A stretch of 64,000 nt of DNA from assembly GCF_001949145.1 (NCBI RefSeq), contig NW_019091425.1, forward strand, positions 1,072,121-1,136,120. The letters are read 5' to 3'. How positions within the stretch are numbered: position 1 is the first letter of the stretch; every line of letters begins with the position of its first letter. The translations under genes were made by a program, and so were the position numbers. Below the pieces are notes generated by a model. That model saw nothing but the letters and a program-made list of their open reading frames with translations, had not been told where the DNA came from and made no database searches. Positions 49,088 through 60,900 of this stretch are shown here, piece after piece. This stretch comes from Acanthaster planci. Its lineage: Eukaryota; Echinodermata; Asteroidea; Valvatida; Acanthasteridae.

Positions 49088-50354
49088 GATAATTTCAGTT
49101 TATACCAAGTTTTGTTTTTCTTTCAAGACTGACTACAACACAGATAGTTACTTCATTTCAAGCCCCAAGTGATGGATGTTAGCTTTTTGTTTGTTTTTGC
49201 TTTTGTGTCATATTGCTTGTTGGATTACGTGTGGTTGATCTGTGCTCACGTTTTAGATGACTATGAGTGAAAACTGTAGAAAATAATTTGAAAGTTTATT
49301 TCTTGATGAAATTTGGGGGATGGGTGTTTTTGCTTTGCATCATATTGAGAATGAGGACTGCCATACAAAGAAACACAGGGGATTCATAGTTTTCCTTGAG
49401 AGGTCCTTAGGTTTGAAAATGTTTTCCCTCTCTATTGGGTAGTAGAACATAAGAACATCGGAAGGGCCCAATGCCTTCTCAGAAGGAATTGCACAGGTGG
49501 TGTACATTTTCATGTTTGTTTCCTGTTTGTGTGACCTGTTGTTTTGATTTTGAAACTGAAGCAGTTCTTCCTGATTTTTCACACTTCTGTGACCTGAAAA
49601 ATAATAGAAAAAAAAAAGACTGAAAAAGGCGGGATGACTGAAGTTGAGGTTTGGAACCAGTCTGTGCATTGTGAGGGTAGTGGGTGTTGAATTGATGTAA
49701 CTACTGCAGACCCAAACTCACCACTGTCTGGTTAACAGGGCTGTGAAGCAGCTGGGTATGAGTGCAAGAAGTAAATGAATGTAAAAGTACATGTACTCAT
49801 ATATGCATAGCTGTTTAGGATAAACAACTTCGGTATACAGGTTTTCATCTTTCTCTAAAACTTGAGCACATAATTGCAAGTTTACTTCCCACAGGTTCAG
49901 TGTATGAAGTGGAAAACAGTCTCACATCGGCACTGTTATGTTTTGATTTTGTGTGTGTTTGTGGGCCAACGTCACACACATGTACCTAGTGTGGACTTAT
50001 GAACAAAAGATGTCCACATGATGTAGGTAGAGAAGACATTCCGTGGATTTACCCATGTCCACAGGATATTTATCCTCAAAACAAACATTTAGAGGCATTT
50101 TGGGCTTAGGTTTATAGTGGTAAAAAGAAGAGGAACGATCAAGGAACCATTTTATAAAAATTCGGCTGAAAATTGCATTCACAGTGTAAAAAAAATAACT
50201 TTTTTGGTACTGAGTTTCCTTAACTGCATGAAAACGAAGAAATGTCCACACTAGGTATGGAAAGTAGGCGTGTGTGGGTGTGTTTGTGGAAAGCTTTTGT
50301 ATTTGGAATTCATGTGTTGATTTGTTTAAACCATTTTGATGCTGCAAATATAAA

Positions 50355-50528
50355 CTAGACTTGATTCAAGTCTGGGATGTTTACCCTTTGGTGCTCCCTT
50401 CTTCTCATGTTGGATAAGGAAGAAGGCAAAAAGAAGACTGTTTTGTCAAATAAAGCTGGTCAAGGGTGCTGGCTGATCTCACATCAGCCAGGGACCTAGT
50501 GGCATCTCAGACTTGACTTCAAGTCTAC
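50355..50528. repeat. Fold-back element of about 170 bp
   Basis: The ends 50355-50380 and 50503-50528 are inverted copies with a few mismatches or gaps; both contain AGACTTGA..TCAAGTCT, itself a near-palindrome. The interior is non-coding. Confidence 0.5.
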
Positions 50529-51448
50529 ATATGTACATGTGCACGTGAATGATTAGTTTCAACCATCTCAGATTTGTTTTATTTCCATCGTATGTTTACC
50601 GGCACATGTAGTTGTTTCAGAACAGTCATTTATGCTTACCAATTGTACATTAGGGCTGTGATACTGGTTTATTTATTGATTGTATATATATTTTGAAATG
50701 TACATAAATTAGCCTCTGTGGCATGCCGAGATTCAGGCAAATGCGAACTTCAACAAAATTTCTTACAAAATTGACATACTAAGCATAAATGAACTGAGTG
50801 CCCGTCACCTGCACTGTGTGCTTGCATGGGATTTTGGCAGGTAACCTGCTACTTCTAAGCAAGAAAATATTGTGCTGAGCGGCTCATTGAAATTTGCTGC
50901 TGTGCTGCGCAACTTTTCCTTGGAATGGGAATTGAAATCTATTGACAGAAAAAAAAGGGTCTTGAAAAACTTTGCAACCCATGAAACAAAGACAAGGAAT
51001 TACTTTTAAAAAATCAGAGAATTTAAACCTAAAAAGTAATGAAACAAAACTTCACACTACCTTTCTCTCCCATTCATAATGAGAAATGTGACATTTCAGT
51101 TAATATTTCATCTTATTTACCCTGGTGTATAAAGACAAGAAAACAATTTTATTTGATGTCAGAAGAGAAATTTGGGGTTGATGTTCGAGTGAAAAGTTAA
51201 AAATGTGTTTGTAGCTCAGTATAGAATCCCTCATCAACAAATTGAGCTCAGGAGGGGCACTGAAGTGCATGGTATGGCTTTGCTTGGCAAAGTTTTAAAC
51301 ATACATGTACATGTACTTTTCGTTTCACTAAAATATTTTCACGCCCAGCAGATGTTCCCTTGATTGTATATTGTGCAAGCTCACATGTAGTTTCATTTTA
51401 TGCTATTTCTTTAATTCCAAAGATTTAGACTGTATTTCATACTGTATA

Positions 51449-51454
51449 AATAAA
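51449..51454 (+). terminator. Candidate MARCHF5 polyadenylation signal AATAAA
   Basis: The canonical hexamer in TATAAATAAAACACTT is followed within 30 bases by TTGTATGGAGTTTCTTTG, a plausible downstream T/G-rich element. If used, the 3' UTR would be about 3 kb. Confidence 0.35.
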
Positions 51455-54032
51455 ACACTTATTATTGTATGGAGTTTCTTTGCACTTTGAGACCTAACTT
51501 AGATGTATATTTCCCCCCAAATGCCTGAACGAATAGTAGAAAACACACGAAACTATAGAGTTGCATTTCCTTTGTTTTAGGAAGGGATTTACCATTGAAT
51601 CTGGAACCCAATTAAATTTTCACTTTTATAACACCATCAAGTGCTTATTCCCAAAATCAGGGCTTTAAAACCAAATACTTTTTCCCAACAAGTCTGCTCT
51701 GTCTGCACTTCTGTGACAATCCTTTAAAATGTCAGACCAGCATTCATGTGTGCATAGATACTTGATTTGAAATGTTGCGTATTACTTCTGCCTTGTAGTC
51801 TAACACGAAGTTAAGCAGCTAGAAGTTCCAAGAGCTGTTTCTGTCACTGCAGTAGATACCTGAACAAAGATGTCCTGAGGTGCTTTTTGAATTTCCAATT
51901 TTTTTTAGTGTAATTAGAAAATGTGCAGTTTGATATTTTCCTGTTTGTGCAATGTATATTAATCGACTTTCATAGGATAGTGGCTTTTACAACTTAACCA
52001 CTGATTTACCCTCTCTACATTGACAACTTCTGAGCAGTTGCATACAGGTGCATATACAAACCGCTATCCGCTTTCGCTGTCAAAGCTCCAATGTCTGTCA
52101 TGATATCCTCATGTTTTTCTAACCCTGGGCAGCCAGATTTATGCGGCATACTAAAATTACTTTGAGGACCTGGATGGATGAATGGATAGGTTGTCACTTC
52201 AAGGAAAACAAAACCAGGGGAGGCATTGAGGAATGCTTTCTGCTCTGGAATGCTAACCAGTTCGTAGTGGGATGCCTTTAAAATAGGACTTGATTGATCA
52301 GAAAACATTAAGAGAAACCATGCAGCAGAACTATGCTGTTTTTGTGATTTTTGTTTGAGAGGCGTGTCTGTATGTTCTCATAGACCATGTCAAGCTATTT
52401 GACTAGTAGCAAACGGAATGTGCTCTATTTCTTTCAGTTGGGGGGGGGAAGCTGCAGTGGGAAGTCTTCAATTTTGTTTGTGGATTTCGTAATTCTTGGT
52501 ATTTCCATGAATCAACTAGGGAGAATTCCACATGGATTTGGCATACCGTAAAAACAAAACAACAAAACGTGCATGTCTTTTTTTTTTTTTTAGAAATTGC
52601 ACTTAGTTTGCTTTGCATTCATTACATGATTTGTTATTTGTATTTATGTTCCATTTGCAAGGTAGCACTAGCCAAGTTTCAAACTCTGGTTTGATCCAAA
52701 GATACCAAAATACCATCAAATATACAGATGTTCCTAAGTGAATGTCATGGAGGAGAACACCAACTCTAAGAGGAAACATACACCTCATCACAGCAGTCGA
52801 CCCGTGTTCCAATGGCAAAGGGAAAATAGAAAACGAAAAGCTCATTTCTTGTCATGATTTCTTTAATCATTACAGCTACGTACATATACATTGCACTGCA
52901 TGGTTTATCACAGAACAAAGAGGTATGTAATGAAATCTTGCATATTGTTGTCTAAGCATCGTGGATTTTGAAAAGAAAAAGAGAAATATTTACACTGCAT
53001 AAATTTATTCTACCTGAATGGTAACAAGTGAGGATATGCATTGTCAACGACATAACATGAAGCATAGGCAGATGGGGGCTATTTTATGGAATTAGGAGAA
53101 TATGATCAGCAATGTACAGGGGCATTTGCACTGCTCAAAATATAAGTTTTAGGTTTGCCAGGAAGTGCTTATTATGAATAAGAAAACCCACTGAATATGA
53201 AACCTATTCTGATTCCCCCCACGTCCCCTGAATGGGGGTCCCATTCTGAGTTTCCTTTATGGAATTACATTTAGATGTAGAAAGGAAATCACAGGAAACA
53301 ATGTGTAAAACCACCATATGACGGCAATTCAAATTCAGAGAAGTTTACTTTTTCCAACTTGTTACCAGATTTGAGTGCCTATCTAGTTCTAGTTCTTTCA
53401 TGGTGCATTTTCTTTCCACAGGGGAAAACTACACACAACAATGTACATTTTGACAAACACGTGTACACTTAGAAATGGTTAAATGGACCCTTTAGCTACT
53501 GTCACCTTCAAGGTCTTTTCCTTGTAGTTGTACATTTTCAAACGTAACTTTTATTTTCACACCAAAAACTTCCGGACTGCAACATGAGTTAAACCAAATG
53601 ATGGTATTTAGTTTGGCCGCTTTTTGTTGAACTAAAATTTGTATTTTTTTAGCCAGCAGCAGATAGTATTTTTCTTCAATAAGTCAGCTGCACCAGGGAG
53701 GGATGTTTATGATAGTTTTGGTGCATCATGGAATGAGTACCATCTTAGACTTTGTAAACATGATGCAACAGTTCATGAGGCAACTGATAAATTCCTTCCA
53801 CTGGAATGGGGAATAAAAACTTGATTAAAAAGAAAGACTACTGCGAGGCTCTATTCCAGTTGCAAAATGGATGTTGATTTTTACATGCAGGACTGGTCTG
53901 AGGGTGCTCAAGTCGTGGCAAAACTTTACTACTGGCGGGAAATGATAAAGATGCAACAAGCCCCTTGACCGTCATTTGCAAATCAAACAATCCCTCGTTT
54001 AAAAATCTCAGGTCTATTGGAGCAGTGACATG

Positions 54033-54087
54033 AACCCTAACAATCCTCAATCCTCCAACAGGTGAAGGATTGAGGAGTGTTAGGGTT
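54033..54087. repeat. Hairpin with 22-bp arms
   Basis: 54033-54054 (AACCCTAACAATCCTC...) and 54066-54087 are inverted with one mismatch, loop 11. It sits 35 bases from the isolated arm related to the 3246-3329 fold-back. Confidence 0.55.
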
Positions 54088-54121
54088 AATCTTGACTTCT
54101 AGTTCCAAATGCATTTGAAAA

Positions 54122-54152
54122 AGATTCTCCTAGGATCGAAACATCAGGCCCT
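54122..54152. repeat. Isolated arm related to the 3246-3329 fold-back
   Basis: AGATTCTCCTAGGATCGAAA and the following ACATCAGGCCCT match the 3297-3327 arm with 3 mismatches in 31. Confidence 0.55.
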
Positions 54153-54807
54153 CAAAACTTTTCTGCGTTAGAAAACTACCTGGGCCAGCGTCACTGAACA
54201 GAACATGCGATGCAGCCAGACTTCTGAAATTATGGCCTCAGAGCATAATTACCCCTGCCCCCCCAATTCCAATCACCACTGAAGCACCATTAAACCCTCA
54301 CAAATTCTAATGCTGGTTGCTGTGAAAAAACTGGTACTCATACTCGGAGACATTTTTTGGCTGTTCTCATACTCGTGGAATTGTTACTCAACAACTAGAA
54401 CGTTGGAATACCTGTACTGCTCGCACTCTCCCAGGTATATTTGGATAAATCACGGTGTGACAGTAATCATAACCACACTTGTGCACACCCGTACTTTTCG
54501 GAATTCATTCTCAGATTGGTGGAAATGTACTCAACTACAACCACACTGATACATGGATGCTTATTTTCATACTCGTACTCATTTTAATTGAGAAACAATT
54601 CTTGTTGACAAGAATGTCGATCCTGTTCTGTGAGGACGCTTTTCCATCGTTCATCCATGACCAGCTGCGCTCCTATCAGGCAACATGCTGTAGGTTTTTT
54701 GCATACTGACACACTGTAATTGAATATTTAAAAGGGATAAATGCCCTATGCGTAATAATTTGCCGTAATAAACAAAAGGAATGACTATAAGGACATTTTT
54801 GCCTCAT

Positions 54808-54903
54808 CTATAACTTGGATTTAGCGCTGCTGTTGTAGGGCTCGGGGAGGGGGAATAACGGCAGGCCCGTCTTGAATCCTGTGATATCTTGAACAATGAT
54901 CGC
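54808..54903 (-). CDS. IDE: IDE last exon: C-terminus with SKL
   Basis: The acceptor CTCTTTCAG precedes [20 protein letters not shown] and the exon ends [11 protein letters not shown]. It matches the human end (VIQNMTEFKRGLPLFPL...AKL). The carboxy-terminal SKL is a canonical peroxisomal targeting tripeptide. It needs phase 0 from the previous exon, which the donor at 55935 supplies. Confidence 0.85.
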   Translation of the reverse strand, partial: AIIVQDITGFKTGLPLFPLPEPYNSSAKSKL

Positions 54904-57900
54904 CTGAAAGAGGAAAGAAACCAAAACTCCACAGAGTGAGATATTAATTGAATGTCTTGGGTAAATCACAAACTGAAGGGATAAGTGAACATCCTAAGTG
55001 CCCCATACTTCATTCTTTCTAAACGACAGGACAGATAAAGTAAAGCTTCTGTCACTGATATGCTCAATGCATGCGGGCCAACAGGTGTGACGCCATAAAC
55101 CTTCAATGACCATAACGTCAAAACCGTGTCAAGATACATTGAAATTTTACATTTTTACTGATAGTGAGCATCTTTACAAGCGAACTAAGTTTCAAAACGA
55201 TGGTGCATGTAACCGTCAGATCTCAGGGGAGTGGAATCCCCCTCCCCTGGCTGTGAGAATTGTCTAGAAACCTGGCTCTCGAAGGTTTAAAAGTCAGGTT
55301 TTCATCGTTAAAAAGAGTGCACAGGCAATTTCTTAATGTTTCAGCTTTACCTACATAATACCTCCATGTAAGATGAACAGACAGCAGGAATGTGGAATTG
55401 AAACTACTTTTAGGGTGAATTGAAAGTTGCCAAATTCATGAACGGCTACCCGTCTTACACTCAACCCAAAACATATGGAATCGTCCATATACTTCATGAT
55501 CACTGATTAACCACGTACATGTATTAAACAATGCCATCAAGTGCCCATTAGCCAAAGAGAGGGCTGGCAGCATGCATCTGACACATACTTGTATACTTGG
55601 AATGCAGGGCCATGCGATGTGCTCGGGACCTGTACACAGATGCTGTACTGTTGGTTTCTGTCTTGTGTCAGGGCTTAGTGAGGCAACGGGGTGTCTACAT
55701 CTGAACTTTATCTTTGTCTCCTACTTTACCTTATTTTCCCTCCCCACCTGACTGTTCAGTTCAATAAAAAAAGTCATGTTTTGCTAGACAAACTATTTGT
55801 ATTTAGTGGAACGTTATAAAGCTACAATGGTTTTGACGAAAGTAAAGAAGGCCGAGACAGATATGGAGCCGAGATATAATTCGGGGACCCCCCTTGGTAC
55901 CAGGGAAGGGTTGGGGGGGTGTAGGAGCTTCCAACCTGCGGCAGTGGAGGGGTGGGTAGCAGGTCCATGCTGTTTAGGCTTGCCAGGTCTGGCTGGTCCC
56001 CATCCAACTGGTCCCCGGCCCCCTCCAGGTTGGATGATGGGTCCACAGGGGGCATGATGTGGATGGACATTTTGTGGCGGTGTGGCGCATCCACGGCCAG
56101 GAGGTCCTCGAAGAATGTCAGGATGTCCTCCTTCTTCAGTGTTTTGAGGTAGGCCACTTCTATATTGGCTGATGGAGTAAGGAAAATAAAGATTTTTCTC
56201 TTAAAACCATCACGTTCTGTTACAGATCCCAAACTCTGTTTTTTCCCAAATTTCATGAGATCCCTGAGTATGTAGAAAACCAATGGCAAATTCTTTGCAT
56301 AGTAACTTTATGGGGAATCAAGGCCCAGTGTGTAGTATAGTGGTTAGGTTCTACATTCCCTAAGCCTCAGAAAATCCCAAACACCCCACTCCTCATGGAA
56401 TTTAATGGATATGGGAGGGGTAGGGTTCAAAATGACACCAACGTTGTGCGGCGACCAATGCAATGGCACAGCTGCAATTGAGTCCATGACACGTTCAGCC
56501 AAAAGAAATAGGGTGAACAATGACACAGGAATGCATCTGTTGTAGTTCATTTGAATAGAGTTAGCTAGAGATCGGAATGTCATGGACTCTCTCGGGGGCT
56601 TCTGATGGACTCAACCACAGCCCTAATTCAATAGTACCTGGTCTGTCCGCATGACACAACTGGGGACCTTGAGCTCAAAGCAAACACAGGCTTGCCCTGG
56701 CACTGGGATGATGTGGTCAGGGTCCCAAAAGAAATCTGAAAACCAAACTCAAGGACTTTTCTAGGACTTTCCAGTACTATAACAATTTCTGAGACATTTA
56801 ATATCATTTAACTGAGACAAGTTGTTTGGTATTATGACCTACTACAGACTGACAAAGACAGCCTGTAAATTTATCATTATTCTCTTATCACATCGAACAC
56901 GGATTGCAGTATATAAGAAAGAAAAAAAAATTTGCATGATCTTGATTTCAATGAAATTTTCCTGACTTTTTTCCTCTGACTACGGTATTCCATAACAACC
57001 TATTTATCCACCCCTCCCACTTTCCATGACTTTTCAGGACAACTGTTTCCCAGGATTTTCCAACTCTGCATGGTTCGCTATGACATACCTCTGTCAAAGT
57101 TATACTGCTTGGAGGTGATTTCTGACCAGTATCGCCCGGCCTCGCTGGCCAATCTCTTCGGTTTCTCTAGCCTCCGCACAGCAAGTGCGTTCACGTGCTT
57201 CTGGAAAGCCTCCTCCGAAAGCTCCTTGATGTACGTCTGTGGATGAGAATGAAGTCTGACTGACATAAGTATAGATGCAGATATCAAAAACTTTCTTTTT
57301 CAGTTCTTGCTTTATCCTGAATGGTTCTTGAGCCTGGCATGCTGGTAAGGACATAAGGTTGCGGGATAATTAACAAATTTTCAGGGGTCGATGTAACTTA
57401 GCCTGAGATAATGAAACAAGTCCTGTTTTACTTTTAACCATTTTTGGAAGCAGAATAAACATGGTTTCCAATATAAAGTGCAACCAAGAGGTTTCTTAGG
57501 AGAGGCTAATTTTGCAGTGCACTGTGGGAAAAGCAGATGACATCAACGCATTAACTGGTACTAACAAAGGCTCAAGAATCTTTCACTCCGTTTGGAAGAG
57601 GGGTTTTAACAGGCGTAAAGTATGGAGGCTTCAGATATTGCTTACAATAAATATTAAAAAATCTTCTCTGCTTGGATGGGGAAGAGAGGGTTTTTTGAAG
57701 AGGGGTGTAGTTATGAATGGGGGAGAGAGTTCGTGTCCTACCTGCATACTGAGTAGGAAAGCCTCGATTCTGTTGTCCAGATATTGGGGTCTCTTCTCTG
57801 ATTGGATGATGAACCTCAAGCCTTGAACGCCATTGGATCGCCGGACACCGCTGAATACAATATAACCTGCCAACGAGTTTCATTGGAAAAACCACGTCTC

Positions 57901-60900
57901 AATGATTAGCAGCATCGCATGATGAAAATGACAGGAAAACACTACATATTGTCATTGGACGTCTTGATGCACAGTTCTGATATGTGAGGACCTTAGGTCA
58001 GGGTAGCCCCTATAACAAGTTTTACTTTGCGACTGGCCCTACCTAGCTGTTCCTTGGTTCTCAGTGTGTCGAAGCACGGCTCGCTGATGATTTGGCAGAA
58101 GAGTTCCAGGAGCATGTTGCTCCTTGTTGACTGCACGTCTGTCTGGTAGTAGACCTCGATGCCGGAGGAGCTGTGAACATCGTTATGGCGGTGGTAGTTG
58201 TAGAAACAGCCTGTGAACAAAGGACACGAAACAAAATGAGTGCTGTTTGTGTAAGAAATCAAAACAGGTCCCTTAGTCTTTCACATGCGACCCAACCTAA
58301 TAAAATGAGTGGGAGGTTTAACAGAACTACTACTGAATTGAAAGCCTTCCAAAGAATCTTTCACAATGCATATCAACGCAAACTCTCTACATTTTGCACT
58401 TACACAATATCCATTTGAGGTGATATACCTCAAAGCAATGAACTAAGCTTGCTCTTTTTCGTGCAAACTACAGCAAAGACATAGCTTTACGGCTGGATTT
58501 TGTATGCTCTGGTCACGTATCTACTCAGTTCCCAGCCACAATGATAGTGCTCAGCGCAGATTTGATCTTGACATCAACAATTGAAATCAGTAACACTGAA
58601 ATCAAAGTGTAACTGAATGAAAGAGCACCATCATTTCCCAATCAAAATCCTTGTCAGAATGGTTAAGCAGATCCATGGACAGAATCCATGGGTCATAACG
58701 TTGCTTTTTTTTGACGGTTGAGGGGCTACCATGCAGCGAGCAGCATACAGGAGGGAGTTGTACATTTCACTGACTTACCGTCCGGGAGCTGGATCTCTCT
58801 GTGTCTTGCCAGCTGACTTGGGAGAAGCGGTTTGCTGTTGCCCTGCTCCTTCAAGATGCTCTCCACCATCTCCAGGGCATTAAGGGCTTGCTGCGTAATC
58901 AGGAACGATTGAACAAAAAAAGGACCACTTAGACTGAGAATTATCTTCGGTCGTAAGTAGCTGACAACAAGCTGTTGTAAATTTGCTCAGAAAGACGGCA
59001 AGAGGAAAAGTGTCACTATCAAATTTGTGTTGAGGAAGTTTTTAGCACTGTCTGAGATTGGTCCATCATATTAAGGTTGAAGCTCACTAAATTTTCTTTC
59101 TAAGAATGATCTGAGGACTCTGCATGATGGGAGCTGCTTTCCTTTTTTTTTACCTGTTTGGTCATGTTGCCATGGATGAGGGCCTCCACATGAAGCCTGG
59201 ACATAAATTGAGGAATGAACAACTTCAGTCGTTCTACTGTCACCTCTGTTCAAACAAACAAAATGAGGGCTGGATTAGGATATGAGAGAGACTCAACAAA
59301 ACGTGACCATAAAGTCAACTGTATCAGATTGATAAAGCATCTATCAGTGTTGTAGTCAAGCCTATCATAAAGTTCCTCCAACGAAACCAGTCATAAATAA
59401 TAGGGTGCACAATGACAAAGGAATGTTTCATATCGCAGTTCATTTGCATAGCCTGTGACTTGGCTTGAGACTGGATGACTTGTGACGGACTTGCAGGGAC
59501 TTGTGAAGGACTGGACCCAAACGCTACTGTCTGCATACGTGTGTGCTTACCGTCAATGCATTCAAACATTTCGTCTTTTGTCCAGGCTAGCTCTGACATG
59601 AGAACCGATGTGTAGTACACGGCGTGCTGGTGGGGCTGCTCTGCCCGGAAATTCTGCAGCATCCTGGAGTACTGGAAACACAAACAAGCGCACAAATCAG
59701 CACTGAGTCAATCTCGTAAAAGTGGCTATGCCTCTACATGGGGGACACCTGACTTGTTATGGTTCATGCCACACACTGGGTCGCACTGACAATGAGAAAT
59801 GCTTGCTCACTGTTTCTTTGATGACCTCAAATCGGTTGACGTCAATCTCAAAGTTAGTCATCTTCTCCAGGATCTTCTTGAGCAGCAACATTTGTTTGTC
59901 GTTGTAGCCTCCCAGTTGAATCTGTGGGGCAAGAGAGCAACATATTGATAATATGTCATGCATTCAGCTATGGGTCAGGAAAAGCCATTTTCAAATTGCA
60001 GGTGCCTGGTTGAATGGTGTCATGCTTCACTGCTGATCCTAAACCAAAGTAATTTTGAATAAAGAAAAAATACTGTCAAAAGTCAATGGTATGACTCATA
60101 CTGGTGAGCAAAACTGATCCAGTCTGTGTTACATATGAACAAGGTCCTAGTATAGTCGTAATGATGGAAGAGTCCTGTTTAGAAGCACGGAAAGACTGTA
60201 ATTAAAAAAAATGAAACAGCTAGGCAAAACTTGGAAAAGTAACTGTAACATGTCTAATTATCTTTCGTATCCCTTCACACCACATTCTAACTTCAGGAAG
60301 CAAATGGAAACTTTCAACACTTCCAAAAAATCTTTTAGGTGGGAATGGATTTGGTCCGTACAAAAATGTTGCCAGAATCAGCCAGAACTCCAATCATTCC
60401 ACACTTACGTTGATTCCGTAGACTGTGCTGTCTATGTTGTAGTTGATGTTCGCCAGCTCGGCGGCGTAGGCGTACTCGTTGAGAGAGTCGCGCAGCAGGA
60501 CAGCAAAGAGACAGGTCAGGTTGCAGTGCAAGGGGTCCATGTAGGCTAGCGGGCTGTGGAGGAATGACAGCAGTGATATAGTGATGGGGATCACGGCCTT
60601 GGGGCCAACTGCACAGAACTGGACACCACGTGGTTAATTCTGCACACAGTGGGTTCGAGATCAGCTTGACCAGATGTGGTGTGTGTGTCCTCAGGCAAGA
60701 CACTTTGTCACAATTTCAGTCTCCTGACGATGGGCAGGGCATACTTTCCAAGATGTCTCACATTATTTAATAATGTGAGACATCTTGGAAAGTATACTTC
60801 TCCCAACCCTGGAGTAAAATGAGTACCAATATTTTTGGGGTCCACCTGTCTCATGGGAAAAGAGGTGAGAAAAGCATGTCTGATTTTCACAAACTTGGTG

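Larger units (their letters stand above)
48403..54807. other. MARCHF5 3' UTR and MARCHF5-IDE convergent spacer
   Basis: No coding exon is recognised. Two MARCHF5 polyadenylation candidates are ATTAAA at 49082-49087 and AATAAA at 51449-51454; the latter is followed by a T/G-rich stretch. IDE candidates on the minus strand include ATTAAA at 54583-54588 and AATAAA at 53550-53555. Fold-backs lie at 50355-50528 and 54033-54087. Confidence 0.5.
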
